A stretch of 64,000 nt of DNA, from assembly GCF_026642255.1 (NCBI RefSeq), contig NZ_CP113264.1:6448001-6512000 (forward strand), read 5' to 3'. Shown here in pieces: positions 1-8,381 of this stretch. A model generated the notes under the pieces. The model saw nothing but the letters and a program-made list of their open reading frames with translations, was not told the DNA's origin and did not search any database. The position numbers and the translations under genes are program-made. This stretch comes from Streptomonospora nanhaiensis (GTDB lineage: Bacteria > Actinomycetota > Actinomycetes > Streptosporangiales > Streptosporangiaceae). The first letter of the stretch is position 1, and every line of letters begins with the position of its first letter.

Positions 1-2100
1 GTCGGACACCCACACGTTGGACATGGCGTCCCTGTTGAGGGTGCGGATGGTCGCGGGCAGCCCGAGGCGGCGCAGCGCGTCGGAGAGCCGGGTGTCGTGC
101 GTGAACACGATCAGCTGCCGGTGGCGGCCCACCTCCGCCAGGACCGAGGACAGCCCCTCGACGGTCTCGGTGTCCATCGCCTGGACGGGGTCGTCGAGCA
201 GCAGGAAGCCGAACGGGTTGCCCTCCACCAGGGTGCGGGGCAGGCAGATGGACAGCGCCAGGGCCTGGAACTCCCCCTGGCTGAGCAGGCCGGGCGCGCT
301 GGTCTGGTCGTCGACCCCGTCCACGGTCACGTCCACCTCGACCCGCCTCCGGGCGCCGCGCCCGATCAGGCGCATGCCCTGGAGGTCGATGTGGCGTTCC
401 TGGCGCAGCCGGAACCACACCTGCTCGGCCTGTGAGGCGACCGGGCCGAGCCGTTCCGCCCGCAGGCCCCGGGCCTGGTCCGCCAGCCAGTTGAGGGCCG
501 CCTCGGCGCTGTACAGGACGTCCCTGGCGCGGAGGGCGTCCTGCGCTTCGTCCAGCCAGGCGGCGAGCCGCTCGGCGAGGTCGCCCCAGCCTCCGCTGGG
601 GTCCTCCAGCCGCTCGGTCGCGTCCCGGCGCGCGCTGATGGCGGCGGAGCGGAGCCGGCGGCCGACCGCCTCGATGTGCTCGGCCAGCTCGGCGAGGTCG
701 GTGATGTCGGAGCCGGACTCCCACAGCGCCCACACCTGGCCCAGCTCGCTCTCCGGCGGCAGCCACCCGGGGACGGGGGAGAGCAGGAAGCGGGCCTGGT
801 CCCGGGCGGCCGCGGCGCGCTCGTAGGCGGCCGAGGCCGGGGCGGCCTGGGTGCGCAGGGTCCTCAGCTGGGCGTTGGCCCTGCGGGCCCAGTCGGCGCC
901 GAGGGCCCCCGGCGCGGAGCAGGTGGGGCAGGTGGTGTCGGAGGGGTGCCGCTTGTGGTGCTCCAGCGCCTGTTCGAGGAGCTGGACGACGCCGTGGGCG
1001 TGGTCGCCCTTGCTCCCAGCGGCCATGGCGAGCTCCATGGACGCCCCGCGCAGCTCGTTGACGACGTCGGCGATGACGGTCCGCTCGGGGACCGAGAGCC
1101 GCCGCAGGCGCCGCAGGACGACGTGCAGGGCGGGGTCGCTGGGCCCGTCGTCCTCGGCGATCCGGCGGAGCGCCTCGATGTCGAGGTGCTGCGCGCCGAG
1201 GAGGTGGACGGCCTGGGCGGCCCGGGGGTCGCCGGAGCCCCGGAGCGCGTCGACCAGGCGGCCGAGCTCCCGCGAGGGCCGGTCGCGCCGCTTGGCCAGG
1301 GAGTCGCAGACCTTGGCGAGCCTGCGCTCGGCCTCGGCCAGGCCGGTGAGGCCCAGGAGCGCGGTGAGCGTGTCGTAGAGCTCGGCCGAGCGCCCGGTGA
1401 CGGTGCGCCCGAGCTCGTCGTAGGAGAGGAAGGGGCGGTAGCGGACGAGGCTCTCGCCCCAGTCGAGGGTGCGGAGCGGGGCCACCTCGCCGTTGGGTCG
1501 GACCACCTCGCCGCGCGCGGAGCGCACGCTCTCGCCGGTCCAGCGGCGGGTGATCCGGGTGGGGCCCTCGTCCCCGGCGACGTGGATGTCGACGGTCGCC
1601 TCGGTGCGTTCGTCGTAGTGCAGGTTGCGCCAGCCGTCCCGCCACCCGGTCGGCATCGCGTCCCAGCGGGGGTTGCGCCCGGTGAGGGCGGCCTCGGCCG
1701 CCTCCGCGAAGCTGGACTTGCCGGAGCCGTTGCGGCCGACGATGACGGTGAGCCCCGGGCCGGGCGGGAAGGTCAGCTCGGAGGGGCGTCCGATCCCGCG
1801 GAAGCCCTGGACACGGATACCGGTGAGGTAGGAGCGGCGGACCCGGCCCGGCGGCGCCGGCGCCGCCGACGGCCCGCCGGCGGCCGGGTCGGGGATGTGC
1901 TCGCCCTCGAGCAGCGCGGCGAGGGCGTCCTCGCCCCACAGTGCGGCGGTGACCCATGACCGGACCTCCCGTGGCAGCCCGGAGGCCGCCAGGGCGTCCA
2001 GGAGCGAGGTCGTGGTGGGGTCGTCCCCGGCCGGCGGGGCGCTCTGCGCGTCCGCACCGCCACCGTCGAACGTCTCGGGTACCCGAGTCACCTTCGTCAC
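1..2100 (-). CDS. RecF/SMC-type ABC ATPase, partial (runs off left edge)
   Basis: The frame is open for 700 codons from a GTG at 2098-2100 to the window edge, so the C-terminus is not seen. After about 85 Pro/Ala-rich residues come GFRG, Walker A GRNGSGKS (residues 122-129), a long charged middle with a CPTC pair near 390, an ABC signature LSQGE (606-610), Walker B FGFLLLDDP (630-638) and an H-loop-like FTHD (666-669). This order is that of RecF/SbcC/SMC repair ATPases. It lies 283 bp downstream of the JetC-like gene on the same strand, where the Toprim-like JetD would usually be. A joint role with the cassette is inferred from position only. An in-frame GTG at 2122-2124, next to a TAGTCT -10-like box (2129-2134), is an alternative start. 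I do not recognise a named family. Confidence 0.8.
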   Translation of the reverse strand, partial: MTKVTRVPETFDGGGADAQSAPPAGDDPTTTSLLDALAASGLPREVRSWVTAALWGEDALAALLEGEHIPDPAAGGPSAAPAPPGRVRRSYLTGIRVQGFRGIGRPSELTFPPGPGLTVIVGRNGSGKSSFAEAAEAALTGRNPRWDAMPTGWRDGWRNLHYDERTEATVDIHVAGDEGPTRITRRWTGESVRSARGEVVRPNGEVAPLRTLDWGESLVRYRPFLSYDELGRTVTGRSAELYDTLTALLGLTGLAEAERRLAKVCDSLAKRRDRPSRELGRLVDALRGSGDPRAAQAVHLLGAQHLDIEALRRIAEDDGPSDPALHVVLRRLRRLSVPERTVIADVVNELRGASMELAMAAGSKGDHAHGVVQLLEQALEHHKRHPSDTTCPTCSAPGALGADWARRANAQLRTLRTQAAPASAAYERAAAARDQARFLLSPVPGWLPPESELGQVWALWESGSDITDLAELAEHIEAVGRRLRSAAISARRDATERLEDPSGGWGDLAERLAAWLDEAQDALRARDVLYSAEAALNWLADQARGLRAERLGPVASQAEQVWFRLRQERHIDLQGMRLIGRGARRRVEVDVTVDGVDDQTSAPGLLSQGEFQALALSICLPRTLVEGNPFGFLLLDDPVQAMDTETVEGLSSVLAEVGRHRQLIVFTHDTRLSDALRRLGLPATIRTLNRDAMSNVWVSD

Positions 2101-2383
2101 CCCGCTCTGTTGTCGTTGCCGCACAAGCAGACTAGGACAGGTGGGGAGGAAGCATTCGTGGTTCCCCCCTTCCCGGGCGCGCGGATCCGCTCCCGGCCCC
2201 GCCCGCCCGCAGGGGCCGGGCGGCGCTCCCCGGAGGGCTCTCCGCGCGGCGTCCGGCCGCCCCGCGCCGTCCCCGCGCGGGCAATGTGCGCTCCCCGTCC
2301 CCGGCCGGGGACGGGCCTGCGGGCGGCGTGCCCGGGAGGGGACGCGCGCCGGGGCCGGAGGGCCCCGGGACGGGCCGCCGCGC

Positions 2384-5300
2384 TCACACGCCGACCAGGC
2401 GCCTCCTGCTGCCGTCCCACGTGAAGTGCAGTGTCGCGATGCCGGGGACGTTGGGGTCGCGCAGGCACTCGTAGATGTTGAGGCTCGGCACGCTGGCGAA
2501 GCAGCCCCACACGCGTTCGGAGGTCAGCACGAAGTCCAGGTCCAGTTCGACCAGGAGGCCGAGGAGGCGCCCGTGGGTGGGCTCGTCGACCTTCGCGAAC
2601 GCGTCGTCCAGCAGGATGAGCCTGGGCGCCCACGAGGCGCGCGCGGCGAGCGCGTCGAAGTGCGCCGCCGCCGCGGCGAACAGCACCAGGTAGGCGACCA
2701 CGCGCTGCTCGCCCTGGCTGAGGGCGGTGCGGTGGCTCAGGCGGCGCTCGTCGCCCGCGCCGTCGGTCACGTAGACGGTGAACGTGAACCAGGACCTGTA
2801 GTCGAGGGCGGCCCGCAGCTGGGCCCCGCCGGTGGCCGTGGGGTCCAGGCGGCGGATCGCCTCGATGCAGCGGCGCAGGGCGTCGCGCAGGCGGGTGGTC
2901 TGCACGCGGGTGCGCTCCTCGGCGGGGGTCGCCAGGAGCGGGACGACCGCCTCGACGTCGGCGCCCGCGTCGGGGGCCAGCCTCCAGTCCAGGCGCACGC
3001 CGAGGCCGGCGGAGGTGGTGACGTCCTTGAGGACGTCGTTCATGGTGGTGATGAGGGCGCGGGCCTCGTCGATCTGGCGGGCGAGGTGGCCGGCCAGCTC
3101 TCCGAGCAGGTGGCGCTCGAAGGCCTCCTCCTCGGCCACCGCGACGGCCTCGTCGGCGCGGCCGGCGGAGGCGGTGATCCGCTCGGCGTAGGCGGTGACG
3201 TCGTGGGCGCCGTCCTCGTCGTGGACCGTGAGGCGCTTGAGGCCGCGCGGCTCGCTGAGCTCGGTGCGGGTCTGCGCCCACCCGGCGGAGGTGAGCAGGC
3301 GGTGCAGGTCCTCGCGGCTGCTCAGGATGGCGCTGTCGTCCACCTCGGGCGCCCCGGCCTCCACCTGGGCGGCGAGGCCCTCCTCCAGCTGTCCGACGAA
3401 CGCCTCCAGCAGGGCGAGCCGGGCGTCCGGGCCGGGCACGGGCGGCCCGGCGGGGTCCGCGTCCGGCTCCCCGCCGTGGAGGGCGGAGTGGGCGAGGTAG
3501 GCGGTGAGGGGGCCGTCGTCCGCGGCGCAGGCGTCCAGGCCCGCGGCGCCCAGCAGGACGGCGTCCGGCACGTCGGTGTCGTCGATCCCCGTGCCGCCGG
3601 GGAGGGAGACCGCGCGGGCGAGCCGCTCCCCCGCCGTGAGGGCGCGGCGCACCTGCTCGGCGCGCTCCTGGGTGGCGGCGACGAGCCGCGCCTCGGCGCC
3701 GACCCGCTCGTCGCGGGCGCGCTGGGCCCCGCGCTCGAGTTCGGGCAGCCGCCGGGACGCCTCGTCGGCCCTGGCCCTGACCTGGTCCCGGGCCGCGTCG
3801 ATCTGCTCGCCGGGCACGCCGCGGGCGCGGTCGCCGAGCTCGAACTGGCGGCGGACGGTGATCATGTCGTCGATGGCGGCGGCCCTGGCGTCCTCGGCCA
3901 GGACCCGTTCGGCGCGGGCCGCCCTCCACCCGGCGACGTGGTGCTCGTGGTCGGCCAGCTCCCAGGCGAGGACGTCGAGGTCCTTGAGCCCGGAGCCGAC
4001 GAGGACGCGCAGGTGGTCGAGGGCGCGCAGGGCGCTGTCCAGCTCGGCGCGGACGCTCGGCAGGGCGTTGACGTCGGCCGAGGTCCGCAGGCGGGAGCGG
4101 ATGTCGAGGAGTTCGGCGCGGCACTCCTCGGCGGCGCGGCCCGCGGTCGCGTGGGCGCGGCGGGCGGCGGCGACGTCCTCGCGGGCGACGTCCAGGACCG
4201 CCCGGGCGCGGATGAGCGGGGAGGCGTCCGGCAGGCTCCGGGACACCTCCAGGAGTTCGGCGTAGGACTGCTCGACGGCCCAGCGGCGCTCCCCCGCCTC
4301 GGCGAGGAGGGCCTCGGCGATGGCCATGCGCCGGTCGGTGTTGGCCGACTGGCGGTCGCGGGCCCGTTTGCGGGCGGCCTCGCCGATGTACTCGGGCTCG
4401 CTCTTGTCGTGGGAGCCGGAGGCCACGCCGAGGCGCCAGCCGCCGGTGAGCGACATGGAGCTGACGGTGGCGACGGAGCTGTCGCGTCGGTGCTTGGCCT
4501 CGGTGTCCTCGGCCGTGCCCGGCACGGGTTCGTCCTCGGAGTGCAGGGCGATGGACGAGAGCAGGGTGCGGAGGCTGTCGTGGTTGACGCCGCGGTCGGG
4601 GGCGGCGACCGGGACGAGCACGTCGAGGAGGGTCCTGCCCTTGGCCTGCCGGGCGGGCGTGACCAGGATGTCGCGGGTGCCCGGGTCGTGGAGGGAGCCG
4701 TCCGCGCGGATCCACCCGGCGAGCAGTCCGCTGGCCTCCAGGGCGGCCTCCAGCCCGGCCTGTTCGCGGGTGCTGAGCCCGTCGGCGAAGTCGACGGCCA
4801 GGTAGAGGGGGGCGCCCTCGCCCCGGGGGCGCGGGTAGGTGGCCCACGGCGGGCGCTCCGGGGCGTGCTCGGCGTTGCCGGTGCGGCGCTCGGCGAGCTC
4901 GGCCAGTTCGTCGGAGAGCTGGCCCTCCTCGTTGACGGCGACGTCGCGCCGGGCGCGCAGGTCCTCCAGGAGGGGGGCGACGGCGTTGTTCGCGAGGCGG
5001 GAGACGGTGGAGGGCACGTCGGGGTCGAGGACCCTCAGGGAGTCGGTGATGGGCAGCTCGACGCTGCCCTCCAGCTCGTGGACGGCGTCGCCGAGCGCGT
5101 GGGCGTGGCTGGACTCCCGCAGGCGGGCGGCCCAGGCCCGGACCCCGTCGGCGTAGGCGGCGCTCTCCTCGCGCAGCGCGGCGACGGCGGCGCCCTCGCG
5201 GTCGTGGGCGTGTTCGAGCACGGCGTCCGCGCTCTCGGCCTCGCTGGTCAGGGCGACGAGGCGGCGGTCGGCCGCCGCCTCGGCCGTGGTGAGGCCGGTG

Positions 5301-7036
5301 AGGCGGGCGGCCAGGTCGGCTCGCTCGGCGGACCGCTCCGCCGCGTGGGAGAGCTGGTCGTGGAGGCGTCCGAGGCGGTCGCGCAGGTCGTCGAGGTCGA
5401 TGCCTTCGACGGGCTCGCGCTCGACGGCCTGTTCGAGCCCCTGGAGGTCGACCCGGGTGGCGCTCTCGCGCGGGGCGTGGACGGTGTCGAGCGTGTCCGG
5501 GACCTCCCCGAGGAGGGCGGGGTCGATCCCGGCGGCGGTGGCCGCGCGGGTGGCCTCGGCGTGGGTCTGGCGCAGGATGTCGAGCGCGCGGTCGATGGCG
5601 GCGGTGTCCTCGCCGAGCCGTTCGACGGTGTGCCGTTCGACCCGCTCGGCGTGCTCCGCGGCGACCCAGGCGGCCTCGGCGGCCCTGATGTAGGCGCCGA
5701 CGGCGGCGTCGTAGGCGCGGCGCTCGTTCCCCGTGGCGGTGGCGGCGTTGTTCCGGGCCGCGGCGAGGGTGCCGTCGTCGGCCTCGGCGGTGTCGCGGGT
5801 GCGCCGGGCCTGGTCGCGCTCCTCGGAGATCCGGCTCTCCTCGGTGATGAGCCGGTCGAGTTCGGCGCGCAGGCGCTCGGTCTCGGCGGTCCGGCCCGCG
5901 GCGGCGTCGATCTGCTCGCGGACGTCGGCGGCGCGCGACCGGAGTGCGTGGACCAGGTAGCCGCGGTAGTCGTCGAGGAAGGCGGTGACCCCGGCCCCCG
6001 CCTCGCCGAGGGCGGTCTTCTCCGCCCGGGCCTGTTCGAGGTCGGCGATGTTGCGGGCGACCTCGTCCAGGACCGACTCGTCCATGGGCGGGAGGGCCTC
6101 GGAGAGGACGCCGACGAGCTCGCCGGCCTCCAGGCGGTCGCCGATGGTGGGGCGCCGGAGCCGGTAGAGGAGGTGGATGAGGTTGCGGTAGCGGACGGAG
6201 TCGTCGATGCCGAACAGGTCGTGCATCACGCGGGCCCGGTAGGGGACGGCGCTGGTGAAGCAGTTGTCCGCGCCGATCTCCGAGCGGAGCCGGTCGACGG
6301 GCTTGGGGCGGCCGTCGGTGACGAGTTCGAGGTCGTGTCCGACCCGGCGGTCGGTGACGAAGAACACGCAGCGCGGGTCGGAGTCGCCGACGGCCATGAC
6401 GGCGGCGCCGAGGGTCAGGTGGCTCGGCCGGCCGCCCGGGGCGCCCGGTCCGGTCTGCTCCGCGGCGGGTCCGGGGCCCGGCGTCGCGGCGGCGAGGAGG
6501 GCGGACGCGCCGGCCGTCCCGGACGCGGCGAGCAGGGCGGAGGCGCTGTTGGGCCCGGTGGTGGCGCGGGCGGCGGCGTCGAGGCCGCGGTCGCCGCGGT
6601 CGGTGGTGAACTCGACCCACAGGTAGCCGAGGCGGGTGACGGGGCCGGTGTCGCCGTCGGCCTGCTCGGGCCCGGCCTCGTCGGCGGCCTCCTCGGGGCC
6701 GCCGAGCAGGTCGGGGCCGGTCTCCTCCGGCTCGGGCCGGCGTCCGGCCCGGGGGTCGTCGGCCATGAGCCAGCGCAGGCTGGTGCGGTTGGTGCCGGTG
6801 GTGTCCAGGCGGCGCACGTCGCCGTCCAGCAGGAACGGGAGCAGCATCTCCAGCGCCTTGGACTTGCCCGCGCCGTTGCGTCCGCGCAGCAGCAGGCGGC
6901 CCTCGGCGAAGTCGAGGACGTGGTCGTCGTACTGCCAGACGTTGCGGATGCCCGCGCGTTCGAGGCGGTAGCGCGGGGTGTCGGCGGGGTCAGCCGGAAC
7001 TGCCCCCGGGGCCTCGCTGGTCTCCTGTGTCACCAC
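2384..7036 (-). CDS. jetC: JetC-like SMC ATPase (TIGR02680 family), Wadjet type II
   Basis: A 1550-residue SMC-like protein. It starts with a family-typical segment (GIRNVWQYDDHVLDF), then Walker A GRNGAGKS at 52-59. A very long Arg/Glu/Ala-rich coiled-coil middle follows, with an ABC signature LSQGEQR near 1437 and Walker B LILLDDAF near 1472 ahead of a D-loop. Length and order fit TIGR02680, the motor subunit of the actinobacterial Wadjet type II set, which recognises and clears plasmid DNA by loop extrusion. The tandem GTG start (7031-7036) lies inside the end of the JetB gene, with a 47-bp overlap, so translation is probably coupled. The ATPase motifs are all intact, so this subunit does not look decayed even though its JetA partner is short. 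Confidence 0.9.
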   Translation of the reverse strand: MVTQETSEAPGAVPADPADTPRYRLERAGIRNVWQYDDHVLDFAEGRLLLRGRNGAGKSKALEMLLPFLLDGDVRRLDTTGTNRTSLRWLMADDPRAGRRPEPEETGPDLLGGPEEAADEAGPEQADGDTGPVTRLGYLWVEFTTDRGDRGLDAAARATTGPNSASALLAASGTAGASALLAAATPGPGPAAEQTGPGAPGGRPSHLTLGAAVMAVGDSDPRCVFFVTDRRVGHDLELVTDGRPKPVDRLRSEIGADNCFTSAVPYRARVMHDLFGIDDSVRYRNLIHLLYRLRRPTIGDRLEAGELVGVLSEALPPMDESVLDEVARNIADLEQARAEKTALGEAGAGVTAFLDDYRGYLVHALRSRAADVREQIDAAAGRTAETERLRAELDRLITEESRISEERDQARRTRDTAEADDGTLAAARNNAATATGNERRAYDAAVGAYIRAAEAAWVAAEHAERVERHTVERLGEDTAAIDRALDILRQTHAEATRAATAAGIDPALLGEVPDTLDTVHAPRESATRVDLQGLEQAVEREPVEGIDLDDLRDRLGRLHDQLSHAAERSAERADLAARLTGLTTAEAAADRRLVALTSEAESADAVLEHAHDREGAAVAALREESAAYADGVRAWAARLRESSHAHALGDAVHELEGSVELPITDSLRVLDPDVPSTVSRLANNAVAPLLEDLRARRDVAVNEEGQLSDELAELAERRTGNAEHAPERPPWATYPRPRGEGAPLYLAVDFADGLSTREQAGLEAALEASGLLAGWIRADGSLHDPGTRDILVTPARQAKGRTLLDVLVPVAAPDRGVNHDSLRTLLSSIALHSEDEPVPGTAEDTEAKHRRDSSVATVSSMSLTGGWRLGVASGSHDKSEPEYIGEAARKRARDRQSANTDRRMAIAEALLAEAGERRWAVEQSYAELLEVSRSLPDASPLIRARAVLDVAREDVAAARRAHATAGRAAEECRAELLDIRSRLRTSADVNALPSVRAELDSALRALDHLRVLVGSGLKDLDVLAWELADHEHHVAGWRAARAERVLAEDARAAAIDDMITVRRQFELGDRARGVPGEQIDAARDQVRARADEASRRLPELERGAQRARDERVGAEARLVAATQERAEQVRRALTAGERLARAVSLPGGTGIDDTDVPDAVLLGAAGLDACAADDGPLTAYLAHSALHGGEPDADPAGPPVPGPDARLALLEAFVGQLEEGLAAQVEAGAPEVDDSAILSSREDLHRLLTSAGWAQTRTELSEPRGLKRLTVHDEDGAHDVTAYAERITASAGRADEAVAVAEEEAFERHLLGELAGHLARQIDEARALITTMNDVLKDVTTSAGLGVRLDWRLAPDAGADVEAVVPLLATPAEERTRVQTTRLRDALRRCIEAIRRLDPTATGGAQLRAALDYRSWFTFTVYVTDGAGDERRLSHRTALSQGEQRVVAYLVLFAAAAAHFDALAARASWAPRLILLDDAFAKVDEPTHGRLLGLLVELDLDFVLTSERVWGCFASVPSLNIYECLRDPNVPGIATLHFTWDGSRRRLVGV

Positions 7037-8381
7037 TGGTCGCGCTCACCTTCTCGTTCGCCACCGCTTGCAGCACGGACGTCACCCGGCTCAGGTCGCC
7101 TCGGGGATCGGCGGGAGCGTCGGGCGGACCGTCTTCGTGGCCGGACCCGCGCGTCGGGGCGGCGTGCGTCCGGCTGTCTTCGCCATTGTCCTGGATCGGG
7201 GGGACGCGCTCGTCCACGTCGGCCCCGTACCGCGCCGCCGCGGCGGTGAGCCGCCACTCGCCGGGGCCTCCCCGCAGGAGTCCGAGGTCGGTCAGCAGGG
7301 TCGTGACGCGGGCGCTCAGCCGGTCCGGGTCGGGCACCTCGGGGCCGGCGGTGCGGGCCCACTCGGTCCGCGCGGGGGCGTCGGGGCCGCCCAGGGCGTC
7401 CAGAGCGGTGCGCAGTTCGCGGTCGGGCACGGGGACGGAGGTGGCGGGCATGCCGGGGTGCAGACGGCCGGAGAGGTGGCGGACGAGGGCGAGGGCCACC
7501 TGGCCGACGGGGTCGTCGGAGGGGAAGGCCGGGCGGGCGCCGGCCTCGTCGGGCATCACCATCGCGACGCCCTCGGCGCGCACCTCGGCGTCGCAGCCGA
7601 GCAGGTTGCCGAGCGCGGCGGCGGCCCGCCACTGGTGCGCGGCGAGGCGGTCCCTCTGGCGGTCGGGGAGATCCTCGCGGTAGACGACCGCGGTCTCGGC
7701 GAGGAGGCGGCGCAGGGCGGTCTCGCCCTGGTGTTCGCCGTCGGGGTCGGTGTCGACGGCGCTCGCGAGGAAGGAGTCCGGGTCGTCGGAAGCCTGCGGC
7801 AGGTGGGCGGCGACGGCGCGGACGACCGGTGTGCGGGGGCGGAGGGCCGGGTCCGCGGCGGCGTCGGCCCCGTGGTCGGCGACGCGGCCGGAGGTCTCGG
7901 TCAGCGCGCCGAGCGCGACCAGGTGTTCCAGGGCCGCGCAGAAGGCGCGGCGCTCGCCGAGCCCGCGGCCGGGATCGGCGTCGATCCCGGCCTCGTGCGC
8001 GGCGGCCCGGACCCGGAGGGCGAGCGCGCGGACGGTGGTGGGCCCGGTCTCCTCGACCAGGACGGCCAGGGCCAGCGCGAGGTAGGTGTGGGTGCGCGGC
8101 GTGAAGCGGGCCCCGTTGGCCCGGGTGGGCCGGTGGACGGCCTCGTCGACGAGGCCGCGTTTGACCAGCCGGGCGTGGTCGTCGCCGACGTCGAGCCGGT
8201 ACCCGAGCACGCGCTGGAAGCGCTGGACGAGCCACTCGGCGTGGGAGCGCACGAGGGACAGCTCCGCCGGATGGGCGGCCCGGGTCAGCAGCGGGTGCGC
8301 CAGGAGCGCGCGCGCCGCGGACTGGCGTTCGCCGATGAGCGCGGCGTCCTCGCTGTAGGCGTCCGTCTCCATCACCCCCAC
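6990..8381 (-). CDS. jetB: JetB-like protein (TIGR02678 / DUF2398), Wadjet type II
   Basis: A 463-residue protein matching the DUF2398 pattern: an N-terminal SAARALLAHPLLT block, FTPRTHTYLALALAVL in the first third, a central short helical region, then YREDLPDRQRDRL and VRAEGVAMV, which are landmarks of TIGR02678. In Wadjet this is the kite/winged-helix accessory subunit bound to the SMC motor. The last 70 or so residues are a low-complexity Asp/Gly/Pro/Ser tail. Its 5' end overlaps the JetA-like stop by 10 bp and its 3' end overlaps JetC by 47 bp, so the three genes read as one leftward operon. Start is the ATG at 8379-8381; the upstream methionine choice is not otherwise tested. Confidence 0.85.
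   Translation of the reverse strand: MGVMETDAYSEDAALIGERQSAARALLAHPLLTRAAHPAELSLVRSHAEWLVQRFQRVLGYRLDVGDDHARLVKRGLVDEAVHRPTRANGARFTPRTHTYLALALAVLVEETGPTTVRALALRVRAAAHEAGIDADPGRGLGERRAFCAALEHLVALGALTETSGRVADHGADAAADPALRPRTPVVRAVAAHLPQASDDPDSFLASAVDTDPDGEHQGETALRRLLAETAVVYREDLPDRQRDRLAAHQWRAAAALGNLLGCDAEVRAEGVAMVMPDEAGARPAFPSDDPVGQVALALVRHLSGRLHPGMPATSVPVPDRELRTALDALGGPDAPARTEWARTAGPEVPDPDRLSARVTTLLTDLGLLRGGPGEWRLTAAAARYGADVDERVPPIQDNGEDSRTHAAPTRGSGHEDGPPDAPADPRGDLSRVTSVLQAVANEKVSATSGDTGDQRGPGGSSG

Noticed and set aside
2097-6620. Long Arg/Pro-rich minus-strand frame inside jetC
   Set aside because: Shadow in a second frame of the same strand; almost only Arg, Pro, Gly, Ala and no motif.
1895-7249. 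Very long open frame (1784 codons) on the plus strand
   Set aside because: It is the antisense shadow of the JetC-like gene. The composition is repetitive Gly/Val/Ala/Asp with no domain, as expected from GC-rich third positions; the minus-strand frame has complete ATPase motifs.
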